In this document: positions 35,318-46,108 of the stretch, piece by piece | How positions within the stretch are numbered: the stretch's first letter is position 1 | How the letters are laid out: every line of letters starts with the position of its first letter | Source of the DNA: Amaurobius ferox | Taxonomy: Eukaryota > Arthropoda > Arachnida > Araneae > Amaurobiidae | NCBI GenBank assembly: GCA_951213105.1 | Contig: OX578147.1 | Location: 123,225,642-123,289,641 of the forward strand | Length of the DNA: 64,000 bases | Reading direction: 5' to 3' | Made by a program: the position numbers and the translations under genes | The notes under the pieces: generated by a model | Database searches by the model: none | What the model was told of the DNA's origin: nothing | The model's input: only the letters and a program-made list of their open reading frames with translations

Positions 35318-38113
35318 ATGTTCTCTCTTTCGGCATCCCATACCTTGCAGTCTCTCAAAATCGGCTTTTGGAACGCCAATGGAGTGCGTTCCAGGCTCGA
35401 CGAGATGCGTGATTATGTTGTAGATGAAAACTTCGACATTTTTATGGTGAATGAGACCCACCTCACCCCCCCCGCCTCCCCAGGAATCTGTAATTATACA
35501 GGTTATTTCTCATATAGAATGAGAGCTGGGGCGGCGGTGAGGGGTGGCGTCAACGGCGGCACTGCACTCTATGTTAAAAACAACATTCCTCATCATAGGT
35601 TAAGTGTCCCGGCCTTCACGAAGCTTGAGGCCACAGCTATTCAAGTCACTATTCCAAATTTGGTCCCGATTGCACTTGCTTCAGTGTATATCCCTCCTGA
35701 TAATAATACTAGATTACCTTCTTCGGAGCTTGAAGCACTTTTAGGACTTAGCAGTAATATTATTATCGCTGGTGACCTAAATTCTCGCCATGTTTCCTGG
35801 GACATAGCTTCGAATGGAAAAGGCAGAGATCTAAAACGATTGGCTCAGTGCGCCAACTTTAGGATCGTAGCTCCACCCACTCCCACTCACTTCTTTACAG
35901 GAAGGACCCCAACCATAATCGATTTGGCTCTTTTCAGAAATATTCCATTCAGTCATACGATCAGTGTCGATGATAAATTGACGTCTGATCACCTTCCTGT
36001 AATACTCACCCTCAATATTGATAATATCTCTTTAGACCACCCGGTGGAGCTATATACAAATTGGGACGATTTTCGTCACCTTCTTAATACTAAAAGTACT
36101 GCCCCCCCTCTCAAAATTACCAGCACGGACGACATTGATAATAGCGTCCAAGATTTTAATCATTTACTGCTAGAGGCATATGCTGCTGCCTCGAAACCAA
36201 ATCGTTCACGAGTAAACTATCACTCACTTCCGAGTGATATCAAAGCCAAAATTAGGCAGCGTAACCGTGTGCGGAGAGATTGGCAGCGCAGTAGGTATCC
36301 CCCTTTGCAAGCGCAGCTCCGCCACCTTCATAGCGAGGTCAAGTCTATGATTCGAACTCACACCCAGCAACGCTGGCGTACTCACCTTGAGGGACTTACA
36401 CCCACGAATCACAGTCTCTGGCGAACAGCTAAAAACATGAGAACCACGAAAACTTCAATTCCGCCCATTAATGGCTTACATTCTCTCGCCCAGACTGCGG
36501 AGGAAAAAGCTAATGCTATTGCAGATAGCTTGGAACTCCAATTCACTCCACACGAAGACCCAAACTTCAGCCATACCTACACAAGCACTTTACACGATTT
36601 CCAACAGACCAATCAGAACGCTCTAAATGTACAAGCACCAAACGACCTTGAGTCCATACACTTGGCTGAAGTACACAACATTATACACAGCTTCAAGGCA
36701 AAGAAAGCACCTGGCTCTGATAAGATCAGCAACAGAATGCTGAAAAACCTCCCTGTTTTTTACGAGTGCTGGCTCACCGTGCTCCTTAATCATATGTTGG
36801 AACTTCGTTACTTTCCCCAGAGTTGGAAGACTGCTGACGTCATCCCTCTCTTCAAAAACGGTCAAAATCCAAATTCTACTGATAGCTACAGACCCATCAG
36901 CCTCCTATCTAGCCTTTCCAAAATTTTTGAGTTAGTGTTGCTTAGACGTTTGACTAGTTTCTGCAGATCGAAAGACATTTTAATTCCCGAACAGCACGGC
37001 TTTCGATCTGATTTTTCCACGCATTCCCAACTCATGCGTGTAGTTGAAACTATTCATAAAAACTCTACCAACAAGCAGTATACCAGCATAGTATTTTTTG
37101 ACATCAGTAAAGCTTTTGATAAAGCCTTTATTCCGGGTCTGCTCACCAAGCTGGTCCGACTTGGTATTTCGACACAACTTTTGGCTCTCATCAACTCGTA
37201 TCTTGCTAAACGTTCTTTCCGCGTACGAGTTGAACATTCTTACTCTTCTCTTCGGCCAATCAGAGCCGGGGTCCCACAGGGCGGAAATTTAAGCCCGCTA
37301 CTTTTCAACCTGTATATCAATGATATACCCAAGAACCCTTACATTAAGCTGGCCATCTTTGCAGATGACACAGCCCTGATGTCTAGAAGCTCTAAACCAC
37401 ACCACACTATTAATTCACTCCAAAGATACATAAAGAATAGTCTTGAGCACTGGCTCGTGACCTGGAGAATCAAAATTAATCCGACCAAGAGTGCAGTTGT
37501 CATCTTTCGACCGAACTACCGAGAACTTAGTATCAGTAACTATTCCCTTAAAATTTTCAATGATCCGATCCCCTTTTCACAGTCTGCGAAGTACTTAGGA
37601 GTCACTCTCGACTCCAAACTTCTCTTCACTGAGCATATCCAAAATAAAATTGCATCTGCTAATAAAACCTTTGTAGCCCTCCTCCCACTTCTCGGTAGAA
37701 AATCTCACTTGTCCCTTTATAATAAACTCCTCATCTACAAACAAATCATTGCACCTGCGTTTTTGTATGCTTGTCCTGTATGGGGTTCGGCTGCAAAAAC
37801 GCACATCGAGAAATTGCAAGTGTTTCAAAATAAAGTCTTGCGCAGTATTGTAAATGCGCCCTGGTTTGTCCAGAACGAGGTGATACACCATGATCTTAAA
37901 GTCCCACACGTTGCTGGGCTCATTCGAAAAACTTCTCAAAATTTTTTCAGGAAGAATACTAGCAAACCCTGCCTGAGAGGTGTCGATAGTAGCTACGACA
38001 CTTCCACGACCTCCTATCTTGGGAAAAGAAGGCCTAGACACCTTCTTACAGGGCCTGCGGTGCCTCCGTGGAAGCGCCCCAGATATTCTGCGCCCCAGGC
38101 AGGCGTTTCCTAA
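35318..38113 (+). CDS. LINE ORF2: endonuclease and reverse transcriptase
   Basis: The uninterrupted 931-residue frame begins at ATG 35318, 36 nt after the ORF1 stop and in the same frame as the ORF1 tail. The N-terminal AP-type endonuclease (about 12-235) has WNANG, NETHL (E46), AGDLNSRH (D153, N155) and SDHLPV (D224, H225). RT motifs follow: SYRPISLLSSLSKIFE, FFDISKAFD (about D595), GVPQGGNLSPLLFNLYIND, FADD (about residues 681-684), RIKINPTKS and SAKYLGVTLDS. The C-terminal region carries VNAPWFVQNEV. The key residues I can identify are present, so the protein may be active. It would act in target-primed reverse transcription. No RNase H domain is present. Confidence 0.93.
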   Translation: MFSLSASHTLQSLKIGFWNANGVRSRLDEMRDYVVDENFDIFMVNETHLTPPASPGICNYTGYFSYRMRAGAAVRGGVNGGTALYVKNNIPHHRLSVPAFTKLEATAIQVTIPNLVPIALASVYIPPDNNTRLPSSELEALLGLSSNIIIAGDLNSRHVSWDIASNGKGRDLKRLAQCANFRIVAPPTPTHFFTGRTPTIIDLALFRNIPFSHTISVDDKLTSDHLPVILTLNIDNISLDHPVELYTNWDDFRHLLNTKSTAPPLKITSTDDIDNSVQDFNHLLLEAYAAASKPNRSRVNYHSLPSDIKAKIRQRNRVRRDWQRSRYPPLQAQLRHLHSEVKSMIRTHTQQRWRTHLEGLTPTNHSLWRTAKNMRTTKTSIPPINGLHSLAQTAEEKANAIADSLELQFTPHEDPNFSHTYTSTLHDFQQTNQNALNVQAPNDLESIHLAEVHNIIHSFKAKKAPGSDKISNRMLKNLPVFYECWLTVLLNHMLELRYFPQSWKTADVIPLFKNGQNPNSTDSYRPISLLSSLSKIFELVLLRRLTSFCRSKDILIPEQHGFRSDFSTHSQLMRVVETIHKNSTNKQYTSIVFFDISKAFDKAFIPGLLTKLVRLGISTQLLALINSYLAKRSFRVRVEHSYSSLRPIRAGVPQGGNLSPLLFNLYINDIPKNPYIKLAIFADDTALMSRSSKPHHTINSLQRYIKNSLEHWLVTWRIKINPTKSAVVIFRPNYRELSISNYSLKIFNDPIPFSQSAKYLGVTLDSKLLFTEHIQNKIASANKTFVALLPLLGRKSHLSLYNKLLIYKQIIAPAFLYACPVWGSAAKTHIEKLQVFQNKVLRSIVNAPWFVQNEVIHHDLKVPHVAGLIRKTSQNFFRKNTSKPCLRGVDSSYDTSTTSYLGKRRPRHLLTGPAVPPWKRPRYSAPQAGVS

Positions 38114-38900
38114 CCCTAGTACGCCGGCAGACGTTGAAGTCGCACCTTTCCACTCTGGAGCTGCCTCGGCAGACCCAGAGCGAAATGGAGCGTTCTGATT
38201 CGTCCTCCCCGGTGTACCCTCAATCCCTTTGATCTTGCATTGCCCGCGCCATTGATGCCAGCCCGGTCACATCTTAAATCAGAGACTGCTCTGATACTAC
38301 TTGTAAATAAAATTTACTGCACTAAACTAATGTTTATATATTGATAACTGTAAATTTAATGAATTGTGTGCCTGAAAACGGCCTTCTTTTTTCTTCACAA
38401 CGAGCGACGGAATTTGTAAATATTGTAGATACTGTTAATTGTAATAATCATAAAATGTACTATATTACCCTTACAACTTTAAACCTCTAACTTAAAGTAT
38501 TACTGAATTATTAACTGAATTACAAATTATCTATACTTACTACTTTAATCAGCATAACTTGAACTTATATTCTGCACTAAACTCAAATTGTAAAAACTTA
38601 ATCTTAGAAATCGTAAGCGAGCATTTTCTATTGGTCACCAGCCCTTGGCCCCGCCCTCCCCTTCTCTTACAGCCACAGCAGCTCAGTACTCAGTCATTCA
38701 AGAGACAGCCACTCCAAGATGCAGGCGACAATCAACACCAAGTCGCCACTGGACTCTACAAAGCACCCAAATATGATGAGTGCATATTGCTATTATACAT
38801 ACAACAAAAAATTCACCAACAGTGGACATTGTTATCTTCGATGTGGGCGTGAGGGACCTTCGGTCCCATGGAAGCCCGTAATGAAGCGTCTTGGCTTGGC
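38114..38900 (+). other. 3' untranslated region of the LINE
   Basis: No coding motif is seen. Part of it (TGATTCGTCCTCCCC region and the TTGGCCCCGCCCTCC region) is matched on the minus strand within 55070-55825. It ends AATGAAGCGTCTTGGCTTGGC, and the right TSD follows. Confidence 0.75.
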
Positions 38901-40156
38901 TTCTGTCTGTCTATCTGTCTGTCCGTTAGCACGATAACCGTAAAAATGACTTAATAAAAATGAAATTTCAGTATGTTGTTCAGATGGTCTGTAAGACTTA
39001 TGGAAATATAAATGAATAATATCACCCAATTAGTTTTGGATTGAATCCGGGTTGAAGAAATGAAATACATTGAACCCTATGGGACCTAATTTTTCAAAAA
39101 AATTTTAAGCGGATTTTAAATTCACAAATTGCTTCGAAAATTTTAGGTAATATTCAAATTGTTCCATAAAATATATAAAAAAAATTCAGCGAAATATATT
39201 CAGTAGTTTTTTAAATAAAAATTAAAATAATAATATTACACCTCTTACATGAAGCGATCACGTGACCATGATACGAAAAATCGCATGACCCAATTCAAAA
39301 TGAAATATGGCATCTATCTTGTCTCAAAATCGTGATTTTTAAAGTTCTTTTTAATTCATATTGAGTGTTGTATCCGTCCTAAAACCACTTTGTTTTTGTT
39401 TAAATTCCGTACATCTACATACTGAAACAACGCAATTACAATATATTTGAGTTTAAATGATCATCCAAATTTGATTATTTCTACAACGAACCCTTTTTTT
39501 CACTTATGTAAAATGTAAACAGCAAAATATGTAGAATAAATTGTATTAGAATTTCTGTATTTCTTTAACACAAAATTATTTAGCTCATGGAGTCTGAATA
39601 GCTGATATGAATGAAATATTCATAGATTTTACAAAGAGAAGGACGATTTTTTTCGATGAAGTTTTAAGCATAGAGATTAATTACTTGTAGCTTCATGGTC
39701 TTAATTTTTAAATAAAATAAATTATTATATTATCGTGATGAATGAAATGAATGGGAAATTATTTGAGAATGAAATGCTGCTTTTATAGAGAGAGCCAGGC
39801 GTGTTATTTTTTCTATAACGTCATTTGAATGAATTTCAGTTGTTTTCGATGAAGTTTTCAAATATAATAAATTATCGTAGTATTATGATAATTCTAAAAT
39901 TATTACCAAGGAATGCATTGCATTTCAGAGATGTTTAAACCAGGCAATTTATATTTCAATGCCGTCATTTGAATGAAGTTCATTTTTTTCGATGAAGATT
40001 TAAGTTTTCAAATATAATAAATTAATGTAGTATTGTGATAAGTTTTAAAATATTACCGAGGAATGTATTGCATTTTAGAGATGTTTAAATAAAATTGCAT
40101 TGAAGTTGGAAAGTGTTTCGTAATCAATGCTTTGAGCATGATTGATCGTCCTTGTT

Positions 40157-41124
40157 AAGATTTTACAACATAGTTGAAAAGTGTTTATGATTTTGTTCAT
40201 TCTGTCTGTCTGTCCGTTCGCACGATAACTGCCGTAAAAATGACTTTATCAAAATGAAATTTTAGTACGTTTTTGAGCCAGTCTGTGGGGCATAATGGGA
40301 ATATAAATGAATAATATCACCCAATTAGTTTTGGATTGAACCCGGGTTGAAAAAATGAAAAACATTGAACCCTATGGGACCTAATTTTTCAAACATTTTC
40401 TAAGCGAAGTTAAAATTCACAAATTGCTTCGAAAATTTTAGGAAATATTCAAATTATCCCATAAAATATATAAAAAGAATTCAGCAAGTTAAATATCTTT
40501 TTTAAATAAAAATAAAAATAATATTTACACCCATATAATATGGTGAGGTCATGTGACCCACTTCAAAATAAGATAGGGCATCCATCTTTTTTTCCAGTGT
40601 CAAAATCGTCATTTTAAAAATTCTTTAAAATTTATGTTTAGTGTCACATCCGTCCTAAAACCGCTCTATTTTTGCATATTTTCTGTGCATGTATATTCTG
40701 CGTCAACACAATTACAATATTTTTTAGTTTAAAAGATCATCAAACTTTGATTACTTCTACAACGAAGCCTAATTTTAATGGATGCAGAATGTAAACAAGT
40801 GATTGTAAGATAAGTTGTATAAGAATTGCTGAATTTTTTTACGCAAAACTCTGGAGTCTGGAATAAAAGTGTACGAATTAAATATTTACTGCTTTTACAT
40901 AGAGAGCCAGACGATTAATATTTCGATTACGGCATTTGAATGAAGTTAATTTTTTTTGGACGAAGTTTTACGTTTTCAAATATAATAAATTATTGTAGTA
41001 CTGTGATAATTTAAAATATGTCGGCGCTGAATGTTTCGCATTTTAGAGGTGTTTAAATAAAATTGCATTTGAGTTGGAAAGTGTTTTATAATCAATGCTT
41101 TATGCATGATTGGTCTTTCTTGTT
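40157..41124 (+). repeat. Repeat family R, tandem second copy
   Basis: It begins ATTTTACAACATAGTTGAAAAG directly after the end of the preceding copy and ends with the AATGCTTTATGCATGATT hairpin and CTTGTT. It is shorter and more diverged than 11902-13202. Confidence 0.75.
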
Positions 41125-41449
41125 TTTTTAATTGACTACGACTAAACGGGGCTACGTATGATTTGAAGGAGGGCATGCAATACTAGGATCCAGAAAACCG
41201 GGATACCAGTCAAATTTTGTTGGTATTTTAATATCTGTCATGATACAATGATCAATTTTTTGGCATTATAAATATTTTAGTTTTATCAAATTATTAGATT
41301 TAAAACTTCAGTATTATTCTCCAGTGTTATTTATTTTCGTTGATGGCAAAAAAAATATATTTTACTAAAACATTTTACTTGAAACATCTATTTTTCAGTA
41401 TCTATTATATATAGAGAGATTAGATGACGACTGAATTAGATAGGCGATT

Positions 41450-41720
41450 AATTAGGCTATTATTTACTACAATTATTTTAACTATGAAGTTTCCTTATCA
41501 TTAAGCTATAATAAACCCTTTTTAGCATGATTTTGTCAAATTTTGTTCTACGCTGCCATGTTAAAAAATATATAAAATTTCGAAATTTCCCCTAAAATTT
41601 TAAAAAATTCTGTCTGATTTTAGATTTTTTGTTAACAAACCAGAATATAAAGTTTCGTGAAAATCCGTTTATATTTGTGGCAGCTATCGTCTACACAAGA
41701 AATCGACCAATACACAAGAA
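41450..41720 (+). repeat. Dispersed repeat family Q, copy 1
   Basis: It resembles 42530-42790: TTTTGTCAAATTTTGTTCTACGCTG-type block, then a TTTCGTGAAA..CC.TT.ATATTT block and an ACACAAGA..TCGA end. Confidence 0.55.
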
Positions 41721-42091
41721 ATCGCGTGAGTATGAATAAAGCATTCTGTTTAGATTCATAGGTTGCGAAATGCACCTAATTTCAATTTACGTATAGTGTT
41801 AATTCAGTACCAGGAGCATTATTCTGTGGATCTTGTACACGTTTATTTCGCTGTAAAGGAAGCAAAGTCATATTATACAAGAGAAAGCAGTGCGCTGCCC
41901 AAATCAGATTTTTATCACCCAATAAATAATTCTAAACAATTACAAGTTAACTGTAGGGTGGCTCAACTCGAATCAACTCTACCAGAATCTATGTTTAAGG
42001 AGCTTGTGACTTTTCTGCTGTGTGACAAATAAAATATGAAAAATCTGTACCGTTGATCTTAATGATCACAATTATAACATGTTACCCTTCA
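41721..42091. other. Gene-free segment
   Basis: It holds an inverted family K motif (about 41890-41915). The open frame across 41763-42032 is not supported by any recognised motif. Confidence 0.4.
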
Positions 42092-42099
42092 TTTTAAAG

Positions 42100-42402
42100 C
42101 ATAGGCGGCGCCACGGGGGATGCTAGGAGTGCTGAAGCACCCCCATTACAAATTGTGCAAACACTCCTTTATACTTAATAACTGCTCCTTATTCAAACAA
42201 TTTTCAGTTTCTCTTCCTCTCTCCCTTCCCCCCATCTCCCCCCCCCCCTCCTCTCTCTCTTCTTATCTTTTTTTTTAAGTCTTAAATTTATTTATTTTTT
42301 TATGAATTTATATATCTGAGATCAGCACCCCCCAATCCCCCAATTGCATAGCATCCCTCAATGCATAGCAGCCCTAATTGTGAAAACTTGGCGCCGCCTA
42401 TG
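42100..42402. mobile_element. 303-bp hAT-type MITE
   Basis: Terminal inverted repeats CATAGGCGGCGCCA (left) and TGGCGCCGCCTATG (right) bound it. TTTTAAAG at 42092-42099 and 42403-42410 is a perfect 8-bp TSD. There is no coding capacity. The interior has a C-rich stretch near 42230-42249 and ends rich in A and T. Confidence 0.9.
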
Positions 42403-42529
42403 TTTTAAAGGGCTTCAAAAAATCTTCCGACTGATACAAGTTTAATAATATACACCCTCGGGGGCAGTTTCTTCCCTCCCACCCCTCGATGGAGGCTAAT
42501 GATGTCACTAACACAAAAACTGTATGGCA

Positions 42530-42905
42530 GCTATTTTTTACTACAATGATTGAAACTGTTAAGTTTTTTTCTATCATTGATCTGTAGATAATCCGCTTTA
42601 TGCATAACTATGTCAAATTTTGTCCTACGCTGTCATGTTAGTGAAATGTAAAGTGTCGAATTAATTTCCATAAGGAAATGTAAAATCAACAAGGAAATTC
42701 TATCAAAATCTAGATTTTCCGTTAATAAATCCAGATAAAAGATTTCGTGAAATCCATTAATATTTATGACAGATCACATACACAAGATATCGATCCTAGG
42801 CAGAGAGACGACAGACAGACGAACATTACTCTAAAAATATTCAAAACGTGTTCAGGAGGTCCTAAAACATATATTGGCATAAAAATCTCGAAATCGAAAA
42901 TTTTC
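42530..42905 (+). repeat. Dispersed repeat family Q, copy 2
   Basis: It resembles 41450-41720, and its 3' part (42838-42905) matches 50405-50490, sharing AAAACGTGTTCAGGAGGTCC and ATTGGCAT.AAAAT.TCGAAATC. Confidence 0.65.
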
Positions 42906-43528
42906 GTAAAAACAATACTTTATCTGTAGTATGAGAAATTAAAGTAAATAAAAACATATTTCTTCACCACTTTGAGTAATCATGTTATTTATGTTTCTCT
43001 AAAAAATATCCCGTTTGCATAGAAATCCTATTTCAATATTCAAAATATTTGATGATATGTTTTCCCTCCAGAACGTGACACATGTCATCCCTAACATGGT
43101 ACTGCCCGTAGAGCTGTTCGGAAAAATTTTACATATATTCGACAAAATGGGATTTGGAGAATAGCGAAAAGGCTGAAAATATGACATGTTGAAAGATACA
43201 AAGGATATTCGCTAACAGTTGCTTCCAAATTTAATGTATTGTAATGAGATTTCGGTTAGAAATAGAGCTCTAAAATAAAAGCCGGCAAAGTCATATTGCT
43301 TAAGGGATATAATAATGTTTTATAAACGAAAGAAACTTACAACGTTACAATAAAAGAAATTTAAAATTTCAGATTTAATGGGTATTTATAATACAGATAT
43401 TTATAAAATTATTTCGATTATGTTTTAATACATATATCGATTAAATTTACTTTCCATGTTAACTTACGGTTAGGTATTTTATCATTTCAATTGTCGTTCA
43501 ATGTAATTCGTTAAAATTAATATATATA
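42906..43528. other. Gene-free AT-rich segment
   Basis: No motif or structure was recognised. Confidence 0.5.
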
Positions 43529-43551
43529 TATATATATATTATCAAATGGCC

Positions 43552-43765
43552 AAGCACTTGACTTTCATCATTCGTCTATATATCGGCCAGAAACGTGAAC
43601 CATTTAGCCGTCCTGGGAAGTTGCCCCAGACGCACCAGAGGGGGGCGGAACACACTGAGCCCAACAACACAACATCCATGCCTTACGTGGGACTCGAACC
43701 CACAACTCGGCGGCCGAACGATCGCTTGGAAACGCTCGCCTTGACCGTTTGACTACCGCTTCGGC

Positions 43766-43770
<5 letters not shown>
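43552..43770 (-). mobile_element. tRNA-derived SINE between TA microsatellites
   Basis: On the minus strand it has an A-box-like stretch (GTAGTCAAACGGTCAAGGCG) and a perfect B box GGTTCGAGTCC (about 43686-43696), Ser-tRNA-like. The acceptor stem does not pair and a body follows, so it is a SINE. TA repeats sit on both sides (43530-43551 and 43771-43799), as if it had inserted within one TA tract. Confidence 0.7.
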
Positions 43771-43799
<29 letters not shown>

Positions 43800-43802
<3 letters not shown>

Positions 43803-44700
43803 GGGCTCGGCCCCCTGCTCGCCCCCCCCCCCCCCCGTAACTCGCTTCGTGAGCATTTTAGGGCCACCTACTACGCAGGCGTAATAAGCTCGATGGAAAC
43901 CGTCACTTATTAACCGACATTCACCAGCCCTGGAACTCGCTTCGCGAGCTATTTCAATCCAGCCAGCTCACACGACCTCCTAAGTGTCCTCTGCTCGCTG
44001 ACGCATTCGCTACGCTCGCCAGCACCCTTCGTCTCCTACTTGCTAACGCTTTCTGAGGTCACTACGCGAGCACTTTAGTGTCACCTGCTACGCAGGCGTA
44101 ATATGCATGTTGGGGTAGGCGCAATATGCCCGTTGGACTTCACCCTGTCTCGCTACGCTCCCCAACCACCGTAACTCGTTGGCGCTAGCTTCGAGAGCAT
44201 TTTAGTGTCACCTGCTACGCAGGCGTAATACGCCAGTTGGGGACCGTCCCTTATTGACTGACATTTACCCATCCTGCAACTCGCTTCCAGAGCTATTTCA
44301 ACCCGGCCGGCTCACACGACCTCTTACGTGTCCTGTGCTAGCTGACGCTTTCGCCCCCTTGCTCGTCAGCACCTTCGCCTCCTACTCACAAATCTCGTTT
44401 CGCGATCACTTTAGTGCCGTCTACTATGCAGACGTAATACACCTGTTGGGGACCATTCCTCGTCAACTGACATTCTCCAGCCCTAGAGTTCGTTCTGCTA
44501 ATTCTTTCACGCCGGCTGGCGTACACGATCGCCTACGTGTCCTGTTCTCGCTGAAGCTCGTAAAACTCCAAGTACTCTCCATTCCTGCCTTTCACTAATC
44601 GGAGTACGCCGCAGGCGTGATGCACCCGTTGGTACTTCGCCCCCTTATTAGCTGGCGCGCACCTTAACTCGTTTAGCGAACAATTTCATCAAGCTTCATA
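43800..44700. repeat. GC-rich island of short hairpins and repeated modules
   Basis: Composition jumps well above the surroundings after a C15 run (43822-43836). The module CACCTGCTACGCAGGCGTAAT or a variant recurs near 43864, 44082, 44209 and 44416. ACTCGCTTCGCGAGC-type hairpins recur near 43841, 43935, 44278 and 44395. No protein motif was found in any frame. Confidence 0.7.
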
Positions 44701-45123
44701 TCTCAGCTCGCCAACCCCGAAACTCGTTTCCTGAGTTGGGACACAAGCTTGTCGTCGTCGTGGATGAAGCGCCTGGCGTTACCGCCTTTATCTTCTGTGG
44801 TGTAGGATTCCATGCAGCGAATAGAGTTTCGTCCAGAACAGAGCACCAGGCGTGAAGCGCCTTTAATCTCCAATCTCTAGGTGTGGTTCTTATCTTCATA
44901 CTGTGACATTATTTCATTGGTCCATAGTTGGAGGTTCGAGGTTTTTGATTTACTGTTTTTATTATTTGACCTAGCTCCTAGTGTGGCAGTTTGTTGCACA
45001 TTTAGAGTTTAAGCAGTTTGGGGGGTTGATGCAGATCTGAGGGTTACCTAGCAGTTTAGGATTTAAGACATTTTGTAGAAAAGCCAAGATCGCGAGTTTT
45101 AATTAATATCAACTGATTAATTC

Positions 45124-45900
45124 CTAGTACCGAATATTAAAGTTAAGTACCGAACGGGGTCTCTTACGAGATTTAGCCTTGCGATGATCATAGTCATGCA
45201 GATTAAATAATAGTTTATTTGGGACAGATGGCAGATTTTTGAAGAATTTAAGCGCTAGCTTTTTAATTTGGGCTCTAACAGTTTTTATTTTGAAGTCCTT
45301 CCTAATTACCGAGTTTCTTAAGTATCTAGGGGCTTTCCTTATAATCTTTAGGGTTTTGTTTTGTCTTGTCTCTAATAAGTCTATGGTAGTTTTGCAGGCA
45401 TATCCCCATACGGGTGCTGCGTACAGCATTCCCGGGCGGATGACCGATTTATAAATTAGGAGTTTATTTTGATAACTTAGATTTCCGTTTCCTATCATTG
45501 GGTATAAGGCTCCTATGGTTATATACGCTTTTTTAATTATGTTCGTTACGTGCAGTTTCCAAGTTAGGTGGGAGTCTATCGTTACACCTAGGTATTTAGT
45601 AGATTTTTCCGCTTTTAGGGCATGGTTGTTTATGTACAGAGGAGGCGGAGGTTTACGTTTTCTAGAGAAATAAATCCAATGACATTTATTGGGGTTTAAT
45701 TTTATTCGCCATTTTCCCAGCCATGTTTAGAGTCTGTCTAAGTGTTGTTGTAGCTATATGTGCATTACTGAGACGTAAGGGTGTTTTGCAAGTATCGCGC
45801 TGTCGTCTGCATAGAGTGCCAGCTCCGTGTCTGGGGTCCTGGGAATGTCATTTAGATATATGTTAAAGAGTGTCGGGCCCAGGATGGATCCTTGCGGCAC
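45124..45900 (-). pseudogene. Jockey-like RT, C-terminal half, with stops
   Basis: The frame opens with [18 protein letters not shown], then [11 protein letters not shown], with the catalytic YADD retained. It has an in-frame TAG and TAA around 45760 and 45725, then WRIKLNPNKCHWIYFSRKRK and STKYLGVTIDSHLTW. The terminal part reads YKSVIRPGMLYAAPVWGYAC and ends RSVLNFNIRY with its stop at 45124. Homology ends abruptly just upstream of the GVPQG motif, marking the deletion edge. It is not functional. Confidence 0.85.
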
Positions 45901-46108
45901 ACTACTTTTAATGAGCTTATTACTGAGCTACATTTAATGAGGATTCCATGTGTTGTAGCTTTGACATTATTTGTGTTCATCAAAGTTCGTCGATGGAAAT
46001 CGCCCCCTGATGGGCGGGGCGTCGTCGTAAGAGCTGGTCCCATTTCTTCAAGGCGTGGGAGGTACTCGGGAGAGTCCATCTGTTGTTGCAGGTGGTGAGG
46101 GAGGTAAC

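Larger units (their letters stand above)
33344..38900 (+). mobile_element. Near-complete jockey-like non-LTR retrotransposon
   Basis: The element is 5,557 bp between perfect 14-bp TSDs. It has a 56-bp 5' leader, ORF1 (33400-35281, two frame breaks), ORF2 (35318-38113) and a ~790-bp 3' region ending in two TTGGC units (38891-38900) instead of poly-A. ORF2 has endonuclease and RT but no RNase H, which fits the jockey group. An intact ORF2 and an unmutated TSD point to a recent insertion. The family's 3' part also occurs at 55070-56165. Confidence 0.9.
33287..40156 (+). repeat. Repeat family R, copy split by a LINE
   Basis: The left part (33287-33343) begins with the family palindrome (AACACTTTACAAC...GTTGAAAAGTGTT). 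It stops inside the CTGT microsatellite and resumes at 38901 after the LINE. The right part runs to the terminal hairpin and CTTGTT at 40151-40156, directly abutting the next R copy. Confidence 0.85.

Noticed and set aside
43670..43766. Functional tRNA-Ser gene on the minus strand
   Set aside because: Box elements are present, but the putative acceptor arms match at only about three positions and a SINE body is attached.
43604..43867. 87-residue minus-strand protein
   Set aside because: It reads through a SINE, TA repeats and a C15 run; low-complexity tyrosine-isoleucine stretch.
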